A stretch of DNA of 64,000 bases from Roseiarcus sp963835955 (GTDB taxonomy: Bacteria > Pseudomonadota > Alphaproteobacteria > Rhizobiales > Beijerinckiaceae), in contig CAWIHZ010000021.1 in NCBI GenBank assembly GCA_963835955.1, positions 1 to 64,000 of the forward strand, written 5' to 3'. Below the pieces are notes generated by a model that saw only the letters and a program-made list of their open reading frames with translations, had not been told where the DNA came from and did not search any database. Positions within the stretch are counted from its first letter, which is position 1. Every line of letters begins with the position of its first letter. Below are positions 34,952 to 43,952 of this stretch, piece after piece. A program made the translations under genes and the position numbers.

Positions 34952-36130
34952 TCAAAGCAACCCCCGCCGCGCGAGATTGCGCATCAGCGCGCCGGCGCCG
35001 AAGGTCCAGCGCTCGCATTCCTCGCATGGACGCATCCGGTTGACGAGGCGGCCGAGCTTCTCGGCGCCGATCGTCACGATGTCGCCCGTCTTGTGGGTGA
35101 AGCCCATGCCGGGCTCCCCCCGGTCGGCCACAGGTGCAAACATCGTGCCGAGCAGAAGGACCAGCCCATCGGGATAGGCGTGGTTCGCCCCCAGCGTTTG
35201 CGCCACGAGATCGGCGGGGTCGCGGCTGATTCTGGCCATCGACGAGCCGCCTTCGAGGATAAATCCGTCCTCCCCCTCGACCCTCAACGAGACGGTCGCG
35301 GCGCGCACGTCGTCGAGCGAAAATGTCGCGTCAAAGAAGCGCAGGAAAGGTCCGAGCGCGCAACTCGCGTTCTGGTCCTTCGCCTTGCCCAGCAGAAGCG
35401 CCGAACGCCCCTCGAAATCCCGCAGATTGACGTCGTTGGCGAGAGTCGCGCCGACAATTCTCCCGCTCGAGGCGACAGCGAGAGCGATCTCCGGCTCGGG
35501 ATTGTTCCAAAGCGACGCGCTGTGGTATCCGGCGTCGGCGCCGCCGCCGACCGCCGACATCGGCTGGCTCTTGGTGAAGACTTCCGCATCCGGGCCGATG
35601 CCGACCTCCAGATATTGCGACCAGGCGCCGGCCTCGATCAGCGCTTCCTTGAGCCGCATCGCGGCGGGCGAGCCTGGCCGCACCTCGCTAAGCTCCCCGC
35701 CGAGGGCGGCCGCGATCGCGTCCCTCGCTTTCGCGGCGCCCTCCCGGCTGCCTCGCGCCCGTTCCTCGATGACGCGCTCCAGCAGCGATTGGGCGAAGGT
35801 GACGCCGGCCGCCTTGATCGCCTGCAGGTCCACCGGCGCGAGCATGCGTGGGCTTTCCTTTTCGCTGGCGCCGCCCGGAGCGTAAGCGAGAATGTCCGCC
35901 AAAGCGCCAATTCGCTGACCTTGCGCCGCACGCAGGGCGTCCGCCGGCGCAGGAGTCTCGCACAGGTCGCGCATCGTCGGGAAGACGGCGGTGATGTCGA
36001 AGACCCCATCGTTGCGGACCGCGACGATGGACGGCCCCTCGACGTCGGGGCGCCAAACGCGCGCCGCCAACGCTCCGGCAAATCCGTCATCGGGGAGCGT
36101 CGTCTCCTCGCTCATCATAAGCGCCCGCAT
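34952..36130 (-). CDS. Fumarylacetoacetate hydrolase-family protein (keto-deoxy sugar acid dehydratase-like)
   Basis: The 392-residue protein has an FAH C-terminal domain (about 150-385): the metal-binding NPEPEIALAV and GATLANDVNLRD, GFTHKTGDIVTI and RLVNRM. Family members hydrolyse C-C bonds or dehydrate 2-keto-3-deoxy sugar acids. The pairing with a semialdehyde dehydrogenase suggests a dehydratase such as 2-keto-3-deoxyarabonate dehydratase. The ATG at 36130 has a GGAGG site seven bases upstream and is preferred over the open frame to 36196. It is transcribed divergently from the GntR regulator. Confidence 0.85.
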   Translation of the reverse strand: MRALMMSEETTLPDDGFAGALAARVWRPDVEGPSIVAVRNDGVFDITAVFPTMRDLCETPAPADALRAAQGQRIGALADILAYAPGGASEKESPRMLAPVDLQAIKAAGVTFAQSLLERVIEERARGSREGAAKARDAIAAALGGELSEVRPGSPAAMRLKEALIEAGAWSQYLEVGIGPDAEVFTKSQPMSAVGGGADAGYHSASLWNNPEPEIALAVASSGRIVGATLANDVNLRDFEGRSALLLGKAKDQNASCALGPFLRFFDATFSLDDVRAATVSLRVEGEDGFILEGGSSMARISRDPADLVAQTLGANHAYPDGLVLLLGTMFAPVADRGEPGMGFTHKTGDIVTIGAEKLGRLVNRMRPCEECERWTFGAGALMRNLARRGLL

Positions 36131-36256
36131 GACACCTCCACTATTACGGCATTTGAAGGATTGACGGCGTCCCGCCGCCTCACTAGCGTCTAACATGTCA
36201 GTGACAACCTAAGGAAGGGCGAAGCGGGCAGCTTCGTCGAAAATGCGGGCAAGGAA

Positions 36257-36925
36257 TTGGCGAAGAACGCCCATTCAAAGGCAGACGCCGTCTACGGCGA
36301 ACTGAAGGAGGCGATTCTGTCCGGCGTGCTCGAACCGGGCTGCCTGATCGACAAGGCGGGATTGTGTGAAAAGCTCGGCGTCTCGCGATTTCCCGTCTCC
36401 GCGGCTGTAAGCCGTCTGGCGTATGAGCGGCTGGTCGATGTCGCCCCGCAGCATGGATCATTCGTTTCTCGAATCTCGATCACCGACGTTCGCGAAAGGC
36501 TGTTCATCCGGGCCGCGCTGGAAGGCGAGATCGCGGCCGAGGCCGCCTGCCGGATGACGCGCGCCGACAAGAAAGCGCTTGCGACGAACCTCGAGGATCA
36601 AGCAAGAGCCGTCGAGGCCGATGATCGGGCGTCGTTCTACGCACTCGATGTCGCGTTTCATCAAATCCTGACCCATCGCCTGGGAATGGCTCGCGCGAGC
36701 GACGTCCTCGACGGTTTGCGCGTTCATCTCGAACGGGCGCGACGGCTTTTGATGTCGCCGTCCGGCCGAATGAAGGAGACCTTGCGGGAGCACGCGAGGA
36801 TTGTTGAAGCGGTGGACGCCGCAGATGCGGCGGCGGCGCGCGAGGCGATGAAACGTCATCTCGGCGCGACCGGCGCCTTGCTGGAGACCGTCGCCAGAGA
36901 GCGGCCCGGACTGTTTTCGCCGTAG
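36257..36925 (+). CDS. GntR-family transcriptional regulator, FCD (FadR) subfamily
   Basis: This 222-residue protein has an N-terminal winged helix (AVYGELKEAILSGVLEPG, KLGVSRFPVSAAVSRLAYERLV). It is followed by an all-helical FCD ligand-binding domain (about 80-215) with metal-binding D/H residues in DVAFHQ, HLERAR and EHARIVEA. The start is TTG at 36257 (MAKNAHSK); I see no better in-frame start. It sits between two divergent arms of the sugar-acid cluster and is the obvious local regulator, responding to a sugar acid. Confidence 0.9.
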   Translation: MAKNAHSKADAVYGELKEAILSGVLEPGCLIDKAGLCEKLGVSRFPVSAAVSRLAYERLVDVAPQHGSFVSRISITDVRERLFIRAALEGEIAAEAACRMTRADKKALATNLEDQARAVEADDRASFYALDVAFHQILTHRLGMARASDVLDGLRVHLERARRLLMSPSGRMKETLREHARIVEAVDAADAAAAREAMKRHLGATGALLETVARERPGLFSP

Positions 36926-36955
36926 CCGTTGCAAACTTGGATGGTGAACGAAGCC

Positions 36956-38476
36956 ATGACAACGCCTCGCGCCTTGCGTCTCAACGCCGCGGACAACGTG
37001 ATCATCGCGGTCGACGAAATTCCCATCGGCGCCGCGCCCGAGGGAGCCGTGAGCGCTCGCGAGCGAATCCCCAAAGGGCACAAGATGGCGGGCGCGGCCG
37101 TTGAGACAGGCGCGCCGATCCGCAAGTTCGGGCAGATTATCGGCTTTGCGTCGCGGCCCATTGCCCCAGGCGAATGGGTCCACGAACATAACTGCGCGGT
37201 GAAGGAATTCGCCCGCGACTATCATTTTGGCGAGGACGCCCGCGCCGAGACTATCGCGCCCGTGAAGGAACAGCCGGTTTTTCAAGGGTTTCGAAGACGG
37301 AGCGGCAAGGTCGGAACCCGCAACTACCTCGCCATCCTGACATCGGTGAATTGTTCGGCGACCGTCGCGCGGCTGATCGCGCGCGAGCTGGAGCGGTCGG
37401 GCGCCCTGGCCGACTATCCCCATGTCGACGGCGTCATTGCGCTGGTGCATGGGACGGGCTGCGGCATCGCGTCCAGAGGCCCCGGATTCGAAGCTCTGAT
37501 GCGAACACAATGGGGTTACGCGGGCAATCCGAATATCGGCGCGGTGTTGATGGTCGGGCTCGGGTGTGAAGTGTTTCAGATCGGCCGCATGAAAGAGAAA
37601 TACGGAATCGTCGAGGACGACGCCTTTCAGAGCCTGACGATCCAGGCGACCGGTGGCACCAGAAAGACGATCGACGCGGGGATGGCGCGGGTCCGCGCGA
37701 TGTTGCCGCTGCTCGACAACGCGCGCCGCGAGCCAGCGCCAACGAGCGAATTGACGCTCGCGCTGCAATGCGGCGGCTCAGACGGTTATTCGGGAATTAC
37801 AGCCAATCCGGCGCTGGGAGCGGCGGCCGACATTCTCGTGCGCAATGGCGGAACCGCCATTCTCTCGGAAACGCCCGAGATTTATGGCGCCGAGCATCTG
37901 CTCACCCGCCGCGCCGCGACGCCTGCGATCGGCCGCAAGCTCGTCGAGCAAATCCTATGGTGGGAGGATTATTGCACGCGCAACGGCGGAGAAATGAACA
38001 ACAATCCGTCTCCGGGAAATAAGGCCGGCGGCCTGACGACGATTTTGGAAAAGTCGCTCGGCGCGGCGGCGAAGGGAGGCACCAGCACGCTCAGGGAGGT
38101 GTATCAATATGCGGAGCCGGTGACCGCGAAGGGCTTCGTGTTCATGGACACGCCGGGCTATGATCCCGTGTCGGCGACCGGGCAAGTCGCGGGCGGGGCC
38201 AACATTCTCGCCTTCACTACCGGACGAGGCTCCGCCTACGGTTGCAAGCCGACGCCCTCAATCAAGCTCGCGACCAACTCCGACGTTTACCGCAGGATGA
38301 TCGAGGATATGGACATCAATTGCGGCGACGTGCTTGACGGCGTCTCGATCGCCGAAAAGGGAGAGGAGATCTTCGCCAAGATTCTCGCGGTCGCCTCGGG
38401 CTCGCGGACCAAGTCCGAGGTCTTGGGCTATGGCGAAGCGGAATTCACGCCCTGGCAGATCGGAGCGACGATGTGA
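36956..38476 (+). CDS. UxaA-family dehydratase (altronate/galactarate dehydratase)
   Basis: The 506-residue protein is full length, with an N-terminal SAF domain (about 1-85) and the UxaA/GarD catalytic domain. Landmarks are GTRNYLAILTSVNCSATVA, HGTGCGIA, LGCEVFQI, ALQCGGSDGYSGITANPALG, NNPSPGNKAGGLTTILEKSLG and GRGSAYGCKPTPSIKLATNS. Such enzymes use Fe(II) to dehydrate altronate or galactarate to keto-deoxy acids. Sequence reading does not settle which. The start could also be ATG 36941 or TTG 36929. It is coupled to the HAD gene by a four-base overlap. Confidence 0.92.
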   Translation: MTTPRALRLNAADNVIIAVDEIPIGAAPEGAVSARERIPKGHKMAGAAVETGAPIRKFGQIIGFASRPIAPGEWVHEHNCAVKEFARDYHFGEDARAETIAPVKEQPVFQGFRRRSGKVGTRNYLAILTSVNCSATVARLIARELERSGALADYPHVDGVIALVHGTGCGIASRGPGFEALMRTQWGYAGNPNIGAVLMVGLGCEVFQIGRMKEKYGIVEDDAFQSLTIQATGGTRKTIDAGMARVRAMLPLLDNARREPAPTSELTLALQCGGSDGYSGITANPALGAAADILVRNGGTAILSETPEIYGAEHLLTRRAATPAIGRKLVEQILWWEDYCTRNGGEMNNNPSPGNKAGGLTTILEKSLGAAAKGGTSTLREVYQYAEPVTAKGFVFMDTPGYDPVSATGQVAGGANILAFTTGRGSAYGCKPTPSIKLATNSDVYRRMIEDMDINCGDVLDGVSIAEKGEEIFAKILAVASGSRTKSEVLGYGEAEFTPWQIGATM

Positions 38477-39162
38477 CGAGCCGCTCGGCGCTCCTGTTCG
38501 ATCTCGACGGCACCCTTGTCGACAGCGATCCGAAACATCTGGCCGCTTTTCAGCGCGTATTCGCGGCGCAGGGAATTATGGTGGATCAGACGGTTTATGA
38601 GCGGGACATCCACGGAGCGCCCAACGAGCGGATCGGCGCGCTGTTTCTTTCCCATCTGCCGCCTGAGCGCAGGAGGGTGATTCTGGCGGAGAAAGAAGCG
38701 ACTTATCGCTCGGACCTCGGCCATATCGAGCCGATTGCAGGCGTGGGGGCGCTGCTCGATTTCGCCGATCAACTCGGATTGAAGCGCGCCGTCGTCACCA
38801 ACGCGCCGCGCGCCAACGCCGAGACGGTGCTCTCCGCGCTCGGTCTCCAAGCGCGCTTGCCGATCGTGGTCACCGGCTCGGAGTTGGCGCGCGCGAAACC
38901 CGACCCATTGCCCTTTCTCAAGAGCCTGGAGCTGACGGGGGCGCTGGCGGCCCGTTCGGTCGCTTTCGAGGATTCGCCTTCTGGGATCCGCGCCGCAGCG
39001 TCCGCGGGCCTCATCGTCGTCGGCTTGACGACGACGCTCGGCGAAGCCGCCCTGATCGAGGCGGGCGCGACCATTGCGGCCGATGATTTCACCGATTTGC
39101 GCATTTTCGCGCTGATTGAGGCCCGCATTGGCGTGGCCCGCAACGTAGGAGCGCGCGTATGA
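38473..39162 (+). CDS. HAD-family phosphatase (beta-phosphoglucomutase-like)
   Basis: The 229-residue HAD hydrolase has motif I LLFDLDGTLVDSD with the nucleophile Asp, motif II AVVTNAPRAN, motif III Lys in GSELARAKPDP and motif IV FEDSPSGIRAA. The cap is a small helical C1 type, as in phosphoglycolate phosphatases and sugar-phosphate phosphatases. GTG 38473 overlaps the UxaA stop, and its own stop overlaps the next gene, so it is a tight part of the sugar-acid operon. The substrate is unknown. Confidence 0.9.
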   Translation: MTSRSALLFDLDGTLVDSDPKHLAAFQRVFAAQGIMVDQTVYERDIHGAPNERIGALFLSHLPPERRRVILAEKEATYRSDLGHIEPIAGVGALLDFADQLGLKRAVVTNAPRANAETVLSALGLQARLPIVVTGSELARAKPDPLPFLKSLELTGALAARSVAFEDSPSGIRAAASAGLIVVGLTTTLGEAALIEAGATIAADDFTDLRIFALIEARIGVARNVGARV

Positions 39163-40145
39163 GGCTGACGCAATTGGTCGACGAGAATGGCAAGCGCGCG
39201 ATCGCGGTGACCGCGCGCGGCGAGAGCCGATTGGTCAAGGGCGCTCGTACGACGCTCGATCTCGCGCGCCAGGCCATCGAGGCAGGCGTCAACCTGCGGA
39301 AACTGATCGCCGATCGAGGGGTCGGCAAGCCGGTCGATCTCCTCCGCGCGCTCAAAGAACGGCGGGTCCTGCCCCCGATCGATCACAAAGACCCCGCACA
39401 CGTCTTTGTCACCGGGACGGGTCTCACCCATTTGGGCTCGGCGGAAGGGCGCGATCGGATGCACAAGGACCTGGCCGAGGCCTCGACGCTCACCGACTCG
39501 ATGCGGATGTTCAAGCTGGGCCTCGAAGGGGGCAAGCCGGGGAAGGGCCAGACAGGGGCCCAGCCGGAGTGGTTCTACAAGGGCGACGGATCGACAATCG
39601 TCGCGCCGGAAGGCGATCTGCCGAGCCCGGCTTTCGCCCTCGACGGAGGAGAGGAGCCCGAGATTGTCGGAGTCTATTTGATCGATGGAAACGGCGCGCC
39701 GGCCCGCCTGGGATACGCGCTCGGCAATGAATTTTCAGACCATGTCACCGAACAACGGAACTACCTTTGGCTCGCCCACTCCAAGCTGCGTCCCTCGAGC
39801 TTCGGGCCGGAGCTGCTGGTGGGGGATTTGCCTGGCGACGTTCAGGGCGTCTCGAGAATTCACCGCGGCAAGGATGTGATCTGGGAGAGATCCTTTTTGT
39901 CCGGCGAGCAGAATATGGCCCATTCAGTCGCCAATCTCGAGGCGCACCATTTCAAGTACGCGCTGTTTCGGCGCCCCGGCGACGTCCACGTGCATTTCTT
40001 CGGAACCGCGACCTTGTCCTTTAGCGACGGCGTGCGGACCCAGAAGGGCGACGTGTTCGAGATCGAGTCCGAGCCGTTCGGCCTGCCGCTGCGCAATCGC
40101 CTTTGGTCCGAGGCGTCGACGAAAGCGAAGGTGCGGGCGCTATAG
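39159..40145 (+). CDS. AraD1-family protein (FAH superfamily)
   Basis: This 328-residue protein of the FAH superfamily begins MRLTQLVDENGKRAIAVTARG and contains GTGLTHLGSAEGRDRMH, PEWFYKGDGSTIVAPEGDLPSP, EEPEIVGVYLID with metal-binding acidic residues, GNEFSDHVTEQRNYLWLAHSKLR and HFFGTATLSFSDGV. The family is named after its occurrence in L-arabinose oxidation clusters; dehydration of a 2-keto-3-deoxy acid is the likely chemistry. It is the second FAH-fold protein of this locus. The start overlaps the HAD stop (ATGA). Confidence 0.88.
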   Translation: MRLTQLVDENGKRAIAVTARGESRLVKGARTTLDLARQAIEAGVNLRKLIADRGVGKPVDLLRALKERRVLPPIDHKDPAHVFVTGTGLTHLGSAEGRDRMHKDLAEASTLTDSMRMFKLGLEGGKPGKGQTGAQPEWFYKGDGSTIVAPEGDLPSPAFALDGGEEPEIVGVYLIDGNGAPARLGYALGNEFSDHVTEQRNYLWLAHSKLRPSSFGPELLVGDLPGDVQGVSRIHRGKDVIWERSFLSGEQNMAHSVANLEAHHFKYALFRRPGDVHVHFFGTATLSFSDGVRTQKGDVFEIESEPFGLPLRNRLWSEASTKAKVRAL

Positions 40146-40231
40146 TCGAGAAGAGAAACGGGGGGGCCGCCCGGGCGTTGGCGACGCGTGTTCCTCATCG
40201 CGCCCAGCGCGCGGCCAGGCTCGCTGGCTCT

Positions 40232-43150
40232 TCACTCTCCGACAATGCTCGCGCGAGCGCGCTGCCACCAGCCGCTCCGGCGTGGGCGCGACGAATCCTC
40301 CGCGACCGGCGCTGGCTCCCGAACGGCGACCGACGCCTGCGCCGGTTCAGGAGACGCCTGATTGGCTTGCGCTGGCGCCGTCGGCACGGTTTCGGCCGGC
40401 CGCGGCCGCGGCGGTTGCGGTTCGGCGAGCGGCGATTCCGTGGCCGCCGCGTCTGACGCACCGTTGCGCCCGTCATCCGGCGACCCTGCATGGGCCTGGG
40501 CGACGGGTGGCGGCGCTGTCTGCGTTTCGCCGGCAGCATCCGGCTCGCGACCGCCTTCATCCTCGGTTCGTGGGGAGAACCGGTTCCGCCCGCCGCGCGA
40601 GCGCCTCGAACGTCGGCTGCGCTCGCCTTCCCTTCGCGGATCCTTTCTGTCGAATGCGTCGCTGTTCCCGGTCGCAGCCGCCAGGTCGCCGCCGATCTCG
40701 GCGACGACCGCCAGGCCGTCGTCCGCAGGCTGTGGCGCGTCTGGAGAGATGCCTTCGCCGAACGCGCGTTCGCCTCCACGTCTGCGCCGGCGACGCCGGC
40801 GGCGGCGGACATCGTTTTCCTCCGTCGCTCCCGAGCCTTCTCGATCGCCCTCTCCGTCGTCGTGGGCGTCCCCTTCCTCGTCCTGTCCCTCGCTCGTCTC
40901 CGCGACATCCTCCTCGCTCGGCGACGGCTCCTCAACGATGGTCGCGATGTCGTCCTCGGCCAGCGGCCGCGCCGTCTCGCTTTCGCCCTTGACCGCTGTC
41001 GCCAATTCGCCGCGTTCGATCGCATGGTAATTCGAGCCGGTCAGGGTGTCATCGGCTTCGATGACGACCGCAGCTCCGAACCGGCGTTCGAGATCGCGCA
41101 GATTGGCGCGCTTCTGATTGAGAATATAAAGAGCGACCGGCGTTCGCGTCCGCACCACGATGTCGTGGGTCGAACTCTTGATCAACGCATCCTCGAGCAC
41201 GCGCAACACATGCAGAGCGATCGACGCGGTAGAGCGCACGACTCCCGCGCCCTGGCAATGAGCGCATACGACGGTAGAGCCTTCCAGAACGCCGGTGCGA
41301 ATGCGCTGACGCGACATTTCGAGGAGGCCGAAATGCGAAATGCGACCGACCTGGATGCGCGCGCGGTCGTTCTTCAACGCGTCCTTGGTTCGCCGCTCAA
41401 CCGCACGATTGTTGCGGGACTCCTCCATGTCGATGAAATCGATTACGATGAGACCGGCGAGGTCGCGTAGCCGCAGCTGGCGCGCGATTTCGTCGGCCGC
41501 TTCGAGATTGGTGCGCAGCGCCGTGTCTTCAATGTTGTGCTCGCGGGTCGAACGTCCTGAATTGACGTCGATGGCTACGAGCGCCTCGGTTTGGTTAATG
41601 ACGACGTAGCCGCCTGACTTCAGCGTCACCTGGTTGGAGAACATCGCGTCCAGCTGCAACTCAACTCCGACCTTGGCGAAGACCGGCTGAGTATCCCGAT
41701 AGAGCTGTACGTTATTTACGTGGCTCGGCATCAGGAGGCGCATGAACTGCCTGGCCTCGCGATAGCCGGTTTCGCCGGCGACAATGATTTCCTCGACCTC
41801 CTTACTGTAGAGATCGCGGATCGCCCGCTTGATCAGTGAGCCTTCCTCGTAAACAAGCGTCGGCGCGCTCGATGAGAGCGTGGTCTCGCGCACTGTCTCC
41901 CACATCCGCAGCAAATATTCGAAGTCGCGTTTGACTTCGGCCTTGGTTCGCGAGGCGCCGGCGGTGCGCAGAATGACGCCCATGCCCTCCGGGACGTCGA
42001 GATCCTCGGCAATTCCCTTCAAGCGGCTGCGATCCTGGGCGTTGGTGATTTTTCGCGAGATGCCGCCGCCGCGCGCGGTATTGGGCATGAGCACAGAATA
42101 TCGGCCGGCGAGCGACAGGTAAGTGGTCAACGCGGCTCCCTTGTTGCCACGCTCCTCCTTGACCACCTGCACCAGCAGCACCTGCCGGCGCTTGATGACC
42201 TCCTGAATCTTATACTGACGGCGCAGGCGCTGCGGACGGTGCGGGACCTCCTCCAACGCGTCGCCCCCGATCTGCTCGACCGGCTCGCCCTCATCCTCAG
42301 AAGGCAGCTTGCGGTTCGAAGCGGCGCGTTCCTCCGAGCCGCCTTCGAGGATCGTTACTTCGTGATCGTCGTCATCGCGATCGTGATCGTCGTCGTCTTG
42401 GCCGGCGAGCGATTGGCGGCCGTCGCGCGATTCATCCTCAGCTTCGCCGTTCTGAGGGTCATGCGCCGAGGTCCGGATTTCGATTTCGCCGGTCACGGCG
42501 TTGTCGGCCTCGGCCGTCGCGGACTCCGAATCCTCCGTGCCCATTGGCGTCGCAGATCGAGCGACGGCGGGACTTTCCTTCGCTTCTTCGCCCCCCGCGG
42601 CGGGCTCAGGAGCGGCGCTCGCCGCTTCCGGCGACGCCTCCCGCGACAGCGCGCTTGCCGAACCGGCGATCTCTTCCGTCTTGCCCTCGGCGTCGGCTAA
42701 ATCGGGGACAGATTCGGCAGCGCCCGTCGCGCCATCGCCCCGAGCGGCCGTTTCCGAGACGGTCTCGTCGCCAGCCGCTCGCGCCTCAATCTCGGGTTGG
42801 GGCGGTCGGCGATGGCGACGGCTTCGCCGTTCGCCGTTCGGCTCGTCGTCGTCGTCGCGATGGGACAGCGCCTCTTCCTCAAGCAGCGCTTGGCGATCGG
42901 CAACCGGAATTTGATAATAGTCTGGATGAATTTCAGAGAAGGCAAGAAAGCCGTGGCGATTGCCCCCGTAGTCTATAAATGCGGCCTGCAACGAAGGCTC
43001 GACCCGAGTGACTTTGGCCAGGTATATGTTGCCGCGCAGCGGCCTCTTGTTCGCCAACTCGAAGTCGAACTCTTCGACGCGGTTGCCTCGAAGGACCACC
43101 ACCCTGGTCTCTTCCGGATGGGAGGCGTCGATTATCATTTTGTTTGGCAT
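40232..43150 (-). CDS. rne: Ribonuclease E
   Basis: Endoribonuclease that initiates mRNA decay and matures rRNA and tRNA. The 972-residue protein starts MPNKMIIDASHPEETRV. The S1 domain (38-96 and 311-350) is split by an acidic, low-complexity insertion of about 214 residues (97-310), a known alphaproteobacterial feature. The catalytic Asp residues are in VAIDVNSGR (528) and DFIDME (571). The zinc-link cysteines are in CAHCQGAG (629, 632). From about 730 onward comes a disordered scaffold with an Arg-rich RNA-binding tract. A long leader upstream fits the autoregulation seen in other rne genes. Confidence 0.96.
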   Translation of the reverse strand: MPNKMIIDASHPEETRVVVLRGNRVEEFDFELANKRPLRGNIYLAKVTRVEPSLQAAFIDYGGNRHGFLAFSEIHPDYYQIPVADRQALLEEEALSHRDDDDEPNGERRSRRHRRPPQPEIEARAAGDETVSETAARGDGATGAAESVPDLADAEGKTEEIAGSASALSREASPEAASAAPEPAAGGEEAKESPAVARSATPMGTEDSESATAEADNAVTGEIEIRTSAHDPQNGEAEDESRDGRQSLAGQDDDDHDRDDDDHEVTILEGGSEERAASNRKLPSEDEGEPVEQIGGDALEEVPHRPQRLRRQYKIQEVIKRRQVLLVQVVKEERGNKGAALTTYLSLAGRYSVLMPNTARGGGISRKITNAQDRSRLKGIAEDLDVPEGMGVILRTAGASRTKAEVKRDFEYLLRMWETVRETTLSSSAPTLVYEEGSLIKRAIRDLYSKEVEEIIVAGETGYREARQFMRLLMPSHVNNVQLYRDTQPVFAKVGVELQLDAMFSNQVTLKSGGYVVINQTEALVAIDVNSGRSTREHNIEDTALRTNLEAADEIARQLRLRDLAGLIVIDFIDMEESRNNRAVERRTKDALKNDRARIQVGRISHFGLLEMSRQRIRTGVLEGSTVVCAHCQGAGVVRSTASIALHVLRVLEDALIKSSTHDIVVRTRTPVALYILNQKRANLRDLERRFGAAVVIEADDTLTGSNYHAIERGELATAVKGESETARPLAEDDIATIVEEPSPSEEDVAETSEGQDEEGDAHDDGEGDREGSGATEENDVRRRRRRRRRRGGERAFGEGISPDAPQPADDGLAVVAEIGGDLAAATGNSDAFDRKDPRREGERSRRSRRSRGGRNRFSPRTEDEGGREPDAAGETQTAPPPVAQAHAGSPDDGRNGASDAAATESPLAEPQPPRPRPAETVPTAPAQANQASPEPAQASVAVREPAPVAEDSSRPRRSGWWQRARASIVGE

Positions 43151-43952
43151 GGATGACTCTCTCGCGGCGCGCGCGCTCCGCAGTCGCGGGCCGGGAAGCC
43201 GGTGCGACCGAGCCGCGCGCGGCGTCTTTGCTCGGGATGGGTAATAATCGGGACAGGGAATTTGATGCAGCTCTTGCAGCGCCAATCTGACAAGTCGAGC
43301 AAGCCGCTCCGCAAACCGCTTTGGTCGCGGTCTGAAGGTTACAGTCCTCAACGCGGATCATCGTCAACCTGAACACCAAAGCGCAGCTCGGCTCGTCGCC
43401 ATTCGAGCGGCGCACCGAAGGCGCCGTCATCACAAATCAGGCCGCGCCGCCGGCATTCGTCCGGCTGTTCGCTTCGTTGCTTTCAGTGCGCAAACCCCTT
43501 GTTCGAGCGTCCGCCCGCGCACAAAGGAGGCGACTGAACCCACGGGCCGACCGCCCGCCACGGCGTCATCCGCTGAAAGCCGCAGGCCGCGATACGACGG
43601 TCCTGGCGATCGCCACGCTCGACCTCAAGCGAGTCGGCTCCTGCGGATTCGGTCCGAATCCGTAACGCGCCCTAAATAGGCGCCCACAGGGGCCTTGGCA
43701 AGCTTTTTCCCGCTCGGGTCCGCAGGCCGTCGGCGGCGCCGCGGCGCGACGACGGGTCACCCGCGGGTTAAACATTTTCCCAAGGCTAAATCTGGTTAAC
43801 CGGACGTAAAGATTTCTCACGGTTCAATTTTCGACCGAGCCGCCCCGGCGCGCATACCGGCGCGCGGGCGATCAACGCGAACGAAACGAATTGCCCGAAT
43901 GCATTCATTCGCTATAAGAGACCGGCGCTTTGAGGGTTCGAGGGAAAGCACG
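43151..43952. other. Divergent intergenic region, rne leader and amidase promoter
   Basis: The 802-base gap separates divergent rne and the murein amidase gene. It holds the probable rne leader, the amidase promoter at 43891-43918, and a 19-bp palindrome CGGATTCGGTCCGAATCCG at 43644-43662. I see no convincing small gene; open frames on both strands are short and arginine-rich. Confidence 0.5.
43891..43918 (+). promoter_or_regulatory. Sigma-70-type promoter of the murein amidase gene
   Basis: TTGCCC at 43891 and TATAAG at 43913 are separated by 16 bases, predicting a transcript start near 43925, about 28 bases before the amidase ATG. The prediction rests on the boxes and position only. Confidence 0.5.

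Noticed and set aside
33377..36193. 938-codon open frame opposite the aldehyde dehydrogenase and FAH genes
   Set aside because: Both minus-strand genes underneath are clear families with intact catalytic motifs; the plus-strand reading is a shadow.
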